Both the position numbers and the translations under genes were made by a program. A stretch of 6,692 bases of DNA from Saprospiraceae bacterium (GTDB taxonomy: Bacteria; Bacteroidota; Bacteroidia; Chitinophagales; Saprospiraceae), in the NCBI GenBank assembly GCA_020630455.1, contig JAHDBK010000213.1, positions 1-6,692 of the forward strand, read 5' to 3'. The number at the start of each line of letters is the position of its first letter. The stretch's first letter is position 1. Below the pieces are notes generated by a model. It searched no databases. It saw only the letters and a list, made by a program, of their open reading frames with translations, and was not told where the DNA came from. This document shows positions 5,278 to 6,692 of this stretch, one piece after another.

Positions 5278-6692
5278 ATGGATTTCAGTACTTTATTTGC
5301 GGGCAAAGAAATGGCAATTTACTTCGTGTTATTTTTAGTAATAACAGCTGTGATTTTATTTCTATATCGCTATATGAAGGGATTGTATTTGAAATCGCGA
5401 TTTTTTATTTTAGCTTTTGCCGTTGTCTTAATCTTTATTTTAGGTTTCTTCTTTCAAGAAAATACGCTATTCGAAAATTTTGACCCGATTATTCTTGGTT
5501 GGGCATCCTTATCTTTTCTTGGAGTATTATTGATGGTTGATTTTTTAATGTTATTTTCTATAAAACATCCCTTAAAAATAAGGAGGTATATGCCTAACGT
5601 GTTTTCTTTAGGAGACCCTAACCCTATTAGAATTACTGTAGAAAACTTAACCTCACAATTATTAGATATAACAGTCATTGAAGAATTGCCTATAGAGTTA
5701 CAAAAAAGAGATTTCGAAATTAATTTTAAATTAAAACCCTTAAATGAGAGAGAAATAGTATATCGTATTTTTCCAAAAGTAAGGGGCGAGTATCATTTTG
5801 GAAATATCAATGTATATATGTCTTCTTTTTTAGGACTTATAGAAAGAAAATACGACCATAAGTATCCAGTTAAATTACCAGTTTATCCTTCATTAGTTCA
5901 GATGAAAAACTTTGAATTGAAAGCTTTCGATAAAGTTACAATGGATAAGGGAGGGGTGAAAAGAATGAGAAGGATAGGGCATAGTTATGAATTTGAACAA
6001 ATAAAAGAATATGTAAGAGGTGATGACTACAGAAGTATCAACTGGAAGGCTACAAGCCGTGCCAATACATTGATGGTCAACCAATACGAAGATGAAAGGG
6101 CTCAACAAATTTATTGTATAATTGATAAGAGTCGTAATATGAAAATGCCTTTCGAAGGATTAAGCCTTATGGATTATGCGGTTAATACTACTCTTGTTAT
6201 CGCTAATATCGCCTTAAAAAAACACGATAGAGCTGGTTTGTTAACTTTTTCTGATGTGATGGGTTCTACTATTAAAGCAGAAAGAAAAGCCAATCAACTC
6301 AATACCATTTTACAAACACTTTATAGAGAAAAAGAAAGAAATTTAGAAGCCAATTACGAATTATTATATACGGCTACTAGAAATTTAATTTCAGGTAGAA
6401 GCCTTATCTTTTTATTTACCAATTTTGAAAGCATGTATGCTTTAGAAAGAGTTTTGCCTTTATTGAGAAGAATCAATAAAACGCATTTGTTAGTAGTGGT
6501 TTTCTTTGAAAATACAGAGATAAAAGCATATAGTGAACAAGGAGTGAATAATATCGAAGAAATTTATTACCAAACCATTGCTAATAAGTTCCTATATGAA
6601 AAAGAACAAATAGTAAACTTGCTTAAACAACATGGAATCCAAGCCATTTTAACCAAACCAGAAGACCTTTCTATGAATACAGTAAATAAATA
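5278..6692 (+). CDS. DUF58 membrane protein with vWA-like domain (3' end cut by window)
   Basis: An open frame of 471 complete codons from the ATG at 5278 to the window end, where only the first two bases (TA) of the next codon are present. Three membrane helices lie at about 13-30, 41-60 and 72-93. A beta-rich region follows (100-205, including KVRGEYHFGNI), then the DUF58 signature EFEQIKEYVRGDDYRSINWKA split over 238-258. A vWA-like domain begins at YCIIDKSRNM (279-288), where D283, S285 and N287 stand at the metal-site DxSxS positions; the third is Asn. DUF58 proteins are regular partners of MoxR ATPases; this one would sit in the membrane with its vWA-like domain in the cytosol. Its end, PEDLSMNTVNK, resembles Bacteroidota homologues that continue with a tyrosine and about ten more residues, so the TA is more likely a Tyr codon than a stop, but both are possible. 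No stop-to-start overlap or strong ribosome site precedes it. Confidence 0.88.
   Translation, partial: MDFSTLFAGKEMAIYFVLFLVITAVILFLYRYMKGLYLKSRFFILAFAVVLIFILGFFFQENTLFENFDPIILGWASLSFLGVLLMVDFLMLFSIKHPLKIRRYMPNVFSLGDPNPIRITVENLTSQLLDITVIEELPIELQKRDFEINFKLKPLNEREIVYRIFPKVRGEYHFGNINVYMSSFLGLIERKYDHKYPVKLPVYPSLVQMKNFELKAFDKVTMDKGGVKRMRRIGHSYEFEQIKEYVRGDDYRSINWKATSRANTLMVNQYEDERAQQIYCIIDKSRNMKMPFEGLSLMDYAVNTTLVIANIALKKHDRAGLLTFSDVMGSTIKAERKANQLNTILQTLYREKERNLEANYELLYTATRNLISGRSLIFLFTNFESMYALERVLPLLRRINKTHLLVVVFFENTEIKAYSEQGVNNIEEIYYQTIANKFLYEKEQIVNLLKQHGIQAILTKPEDLSMNTVNK

Noticed and set aside
6691..6692. Stop codon of the DUF58 gene at the window end
   Set aside because: Only TA is present; homologues I recall continue with tyrosine after the NTVNK-like segment, so the gene is reported as partial rather than complete.

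Overview
The window is 6,692 bases of AT-rich DNA with every supported gene on the + strand. It most likely comes from a member of the Bacteroidota. Three things point there: the dihydroorotase has the DDQVHFREPG metal-site signature I associate with that phylum; a clean TTG-N19-TATATTTG promoter matches the Bacteroidota -33/-7 consensus (TTG ... TAnnTTTG); and most start codons lack a strong Shine-Dalgarno sequence and follow A/T-rich leaders. The low GC and the DUF4350-MoxR-DUF58 operon would suit a Cytophagales- or Flavobacteriia-like organism, but I cannot name a genus.

Layout: (1) 1-1344, a complete dihydroorotase (pyrC). (2) 1345-1617, an AT-rich spacer with two arrays of 7-bp units. 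(3) 1618-2541, an unusual 307-residue mosaic protein: an N-terminal domain resembling effector-associated domain 11 (EAD11), one membrane segment, two EGF-like domains and a stand-alone copy of EF-Tu domain II. (4) 2542-2864, a 323-base spacer with an inverted copy of one heptamer-array element and the promoter of the next operon. (5) 2865-6692, a three-gene operon: a DUF4350 membrane protein, a MoxR AAA+ ATPase and a DUF58 protein with a vWA-like domain. The last is cut by the window end, probably only some residues before its true C-terminus.

How the genes may work together: the DUF4350-MoxR-DUF58 set is a recognisable conserved module. The MoxR ATPase probably acts as a chaperone or remodelling engine on or with the membrane-anchored vWA-like DUF58 protein, and the DUF4350 protein is a two-pass membrane partner. 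Dihydroorotase is pyrimidine housekeeping and probably unrelated. The novel element is the 1618-2541 gene. EADs are adaptor-like domains of bacterial conflict systems, and some of those systems join MoxR-vWA couples to inactive modules borrowed from ordinary cell machinery. A GTPase-less EF-Tu domain II attached to an EAD11-like domain fits that description, but a functional link to the neighbouring MoxR operon is inference: that operon has its own promoter and looks like the housekeeping type.
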